From PVC group bacterium (lineage in GTDB: Bacteria > Verrucomicrobiota > Kiritimatiellia > SS1-B-03-39 > PXDE01): DNA of 6,306 nt. Shown here one piece after another: positions 5,776 to 6,306 of the stretch. Position 1 is the first letter of the stretch; every line of letters begins with the position of its first letter. The notes beneath the pieces are model-generated. The model had not been told where the DNA came from. It worked only from the letters and a program-made list of their open reading frames with translations, and did no database searches. The position numbers were made by a program, and so were the translations under genes. The stretch covers positions 1-6,306 of the forward strand of contig PXDE01000546.1 of assembly GCA_003566475.1 (NCBI GenBank), read 5' to 3'.

Positions 5776-6306
5776 CTAAGCCCGCCGCTTCACCCGCCGA
5801 CGGCGGATGGCCAGGGCGCCGGCGCCCAGGAGAAGCATCAGGGCCGAGCCGGGCTCGGGGATGGCCGACTGGGGCTGCTGCGGCAGGAGGTAGTCCGGGG
5901 CCTGGCCGGTTAAAAGGCTCCCGTCCCCACCACTGTTCCCACCGTACCCGAAGCCTCCATCGAGCAGAATGTTGTCGCTCTGCCCGAACAGCCCGTCGGT
6001 CAGCGAAAGGCCGTCGAAGAAGGTGCCGTCGAGGGTGTAGATGGCCACCCGGCCCCGCCGCCCCCGCCGCCCTGGCCACCGTAGAGTCCGTGATTGGCCC
6101 CGCCAACCCCTCCTCGGGCATCCACCGTGCCCAGGATGGAGACCTGCGGCGCGGCCAGGAGCAGCCCCCCCCCGCTTCCCCCGCCTCCACTTGGAGCATG
6201 CCATATGGAATGCCCACCTCCATTTCCCCCGCTCAGGTCCAGCAGGCTCCCATCCAGGAGGTCGATCTGTCCAAGGGCGACTAGGGCCAGGGCCCCTCCG
6301 CCTCCC
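5776..6306 (-). CDS. Glycine-rich PEP-CTERM surface protein, 5' end beyond window, apparent frameshift
   Basis: The last ~90 codons (about 6045 down to the TAG at 5778-5776) encode RVAIYTLDGTFFDGLSLTDG and then a textbook PEP-CTERM tail: IPEP, a hydrophobic segment with ALMLLLGAGALAI, and an Arg/Lys-rich end RRRRVKRRA. Proteins with this tail are exported and anchored or released at the envelope by exosortase. Upstream, a different frame (6305 to about 6070) encodes glycine-rich sequence of the same type, including IDLLDGSLLDLSGGNGGG and LLLAAPQVSILGTVDARGG, typical of beta-helical surface proteins. The two join properly (GGGG-GRVAIY) only if one base is added in the GC-rich run at about 6050-6075. 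As written, the upstream frame stops at 6002-6000 and the protein would lose its sorting signal. Either a recent indel or a sequencing error in the GC-rich run explains this. The protein start lies beyond the window. Confidence 0.75.
   Translation of the reverse strand, partial: GRRRGPGPSRPWTDRPPGWEPAGPERGKWRWAFHMACSKWRRGKRGGAAPGRAAGLHPGHGGCPRRGWRGQSRTLRWPGRRGRRGRVAIYTLDGTFFDGLSLTDGLFGQSDNILLDGGFGYGGNSGGDGSLLTGQAPDYLLPQQPQSAIPEPGSALMLLLGAGALAIRRRRVKRRA

Overview
The window looks like chromosomal DNA from a GC-rich environmental bacterium, most plausibly Verrucomicrobiota (Planctomycetota is the main alternative). This is inferred from four things seen together: a C-terminal PEP-CTERM sorting signal on a glycine-rich protein, a large secreted protein built from small beta-rich repeats and lectin-like domains, a Gfo/Idh-MocA oxidoreductase paired with xylose-isomerase-like TIM barrels, and mostly weak Shine-Dalgarno sites. 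No rRNA, tRNA, CRISPR array or transposase was seen.

Left third (1-2069, minus strand): one large secreted protein that runs off the left edge. It has a signal peptide, six ~45-residue repeats in a 2 + 4 arrangement, and two probable LamG-like domains. Because it has no stop in the window it is easy to miss, and an equally long antisense open frame lies on top of it. Positions 2070-2319 are non-coding and carry a patch of degenerate 10-bp repeats.

Middle (2320-4846): what was probably a carbohydrate-catabolic locus with a divergent regulator. On the minus strand the order is Gfo/Idh/MocA oxidoreductase (3342-4412), an intact TIM-barrel isomerase (2499-3320), and the first ~61 codons of a second TIM-barrel isomerase (2320-2502) joined by an ATGA overlap. 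That last gene ends abruptly at the repeat patch. Divergent from them at 4483-4846 is the remnant of an AraC-family regulator: the start of its cupin sensor domain is joined, out of frame, to its C-terminal DNA-binding domain. The enzymes may therefore have lost their dedicated regulator and one partner enzyme.

Right third (4905-6306): an apparently intact Phd/YefM-type antitoxin and PIN-domain (VapC-type) toxin pair on the plus strand, with a good promoter and an inverted repeat over the antitoxin start. It converges on the C-terminal part of a glycine-rich PEP-CTERM surface protein on the minus strand, which has an apparent 1-nt frameshift before its sorting signal and runs off the right edge.

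No clearly new multi-gene system is present. The most notable points are three independently damaged genes within 6.3 kb, the reconstructed internal deletion of the AraC gene, the truncated isomerase ending at a repeat patch, and the repeat architecture of the secreted protein.
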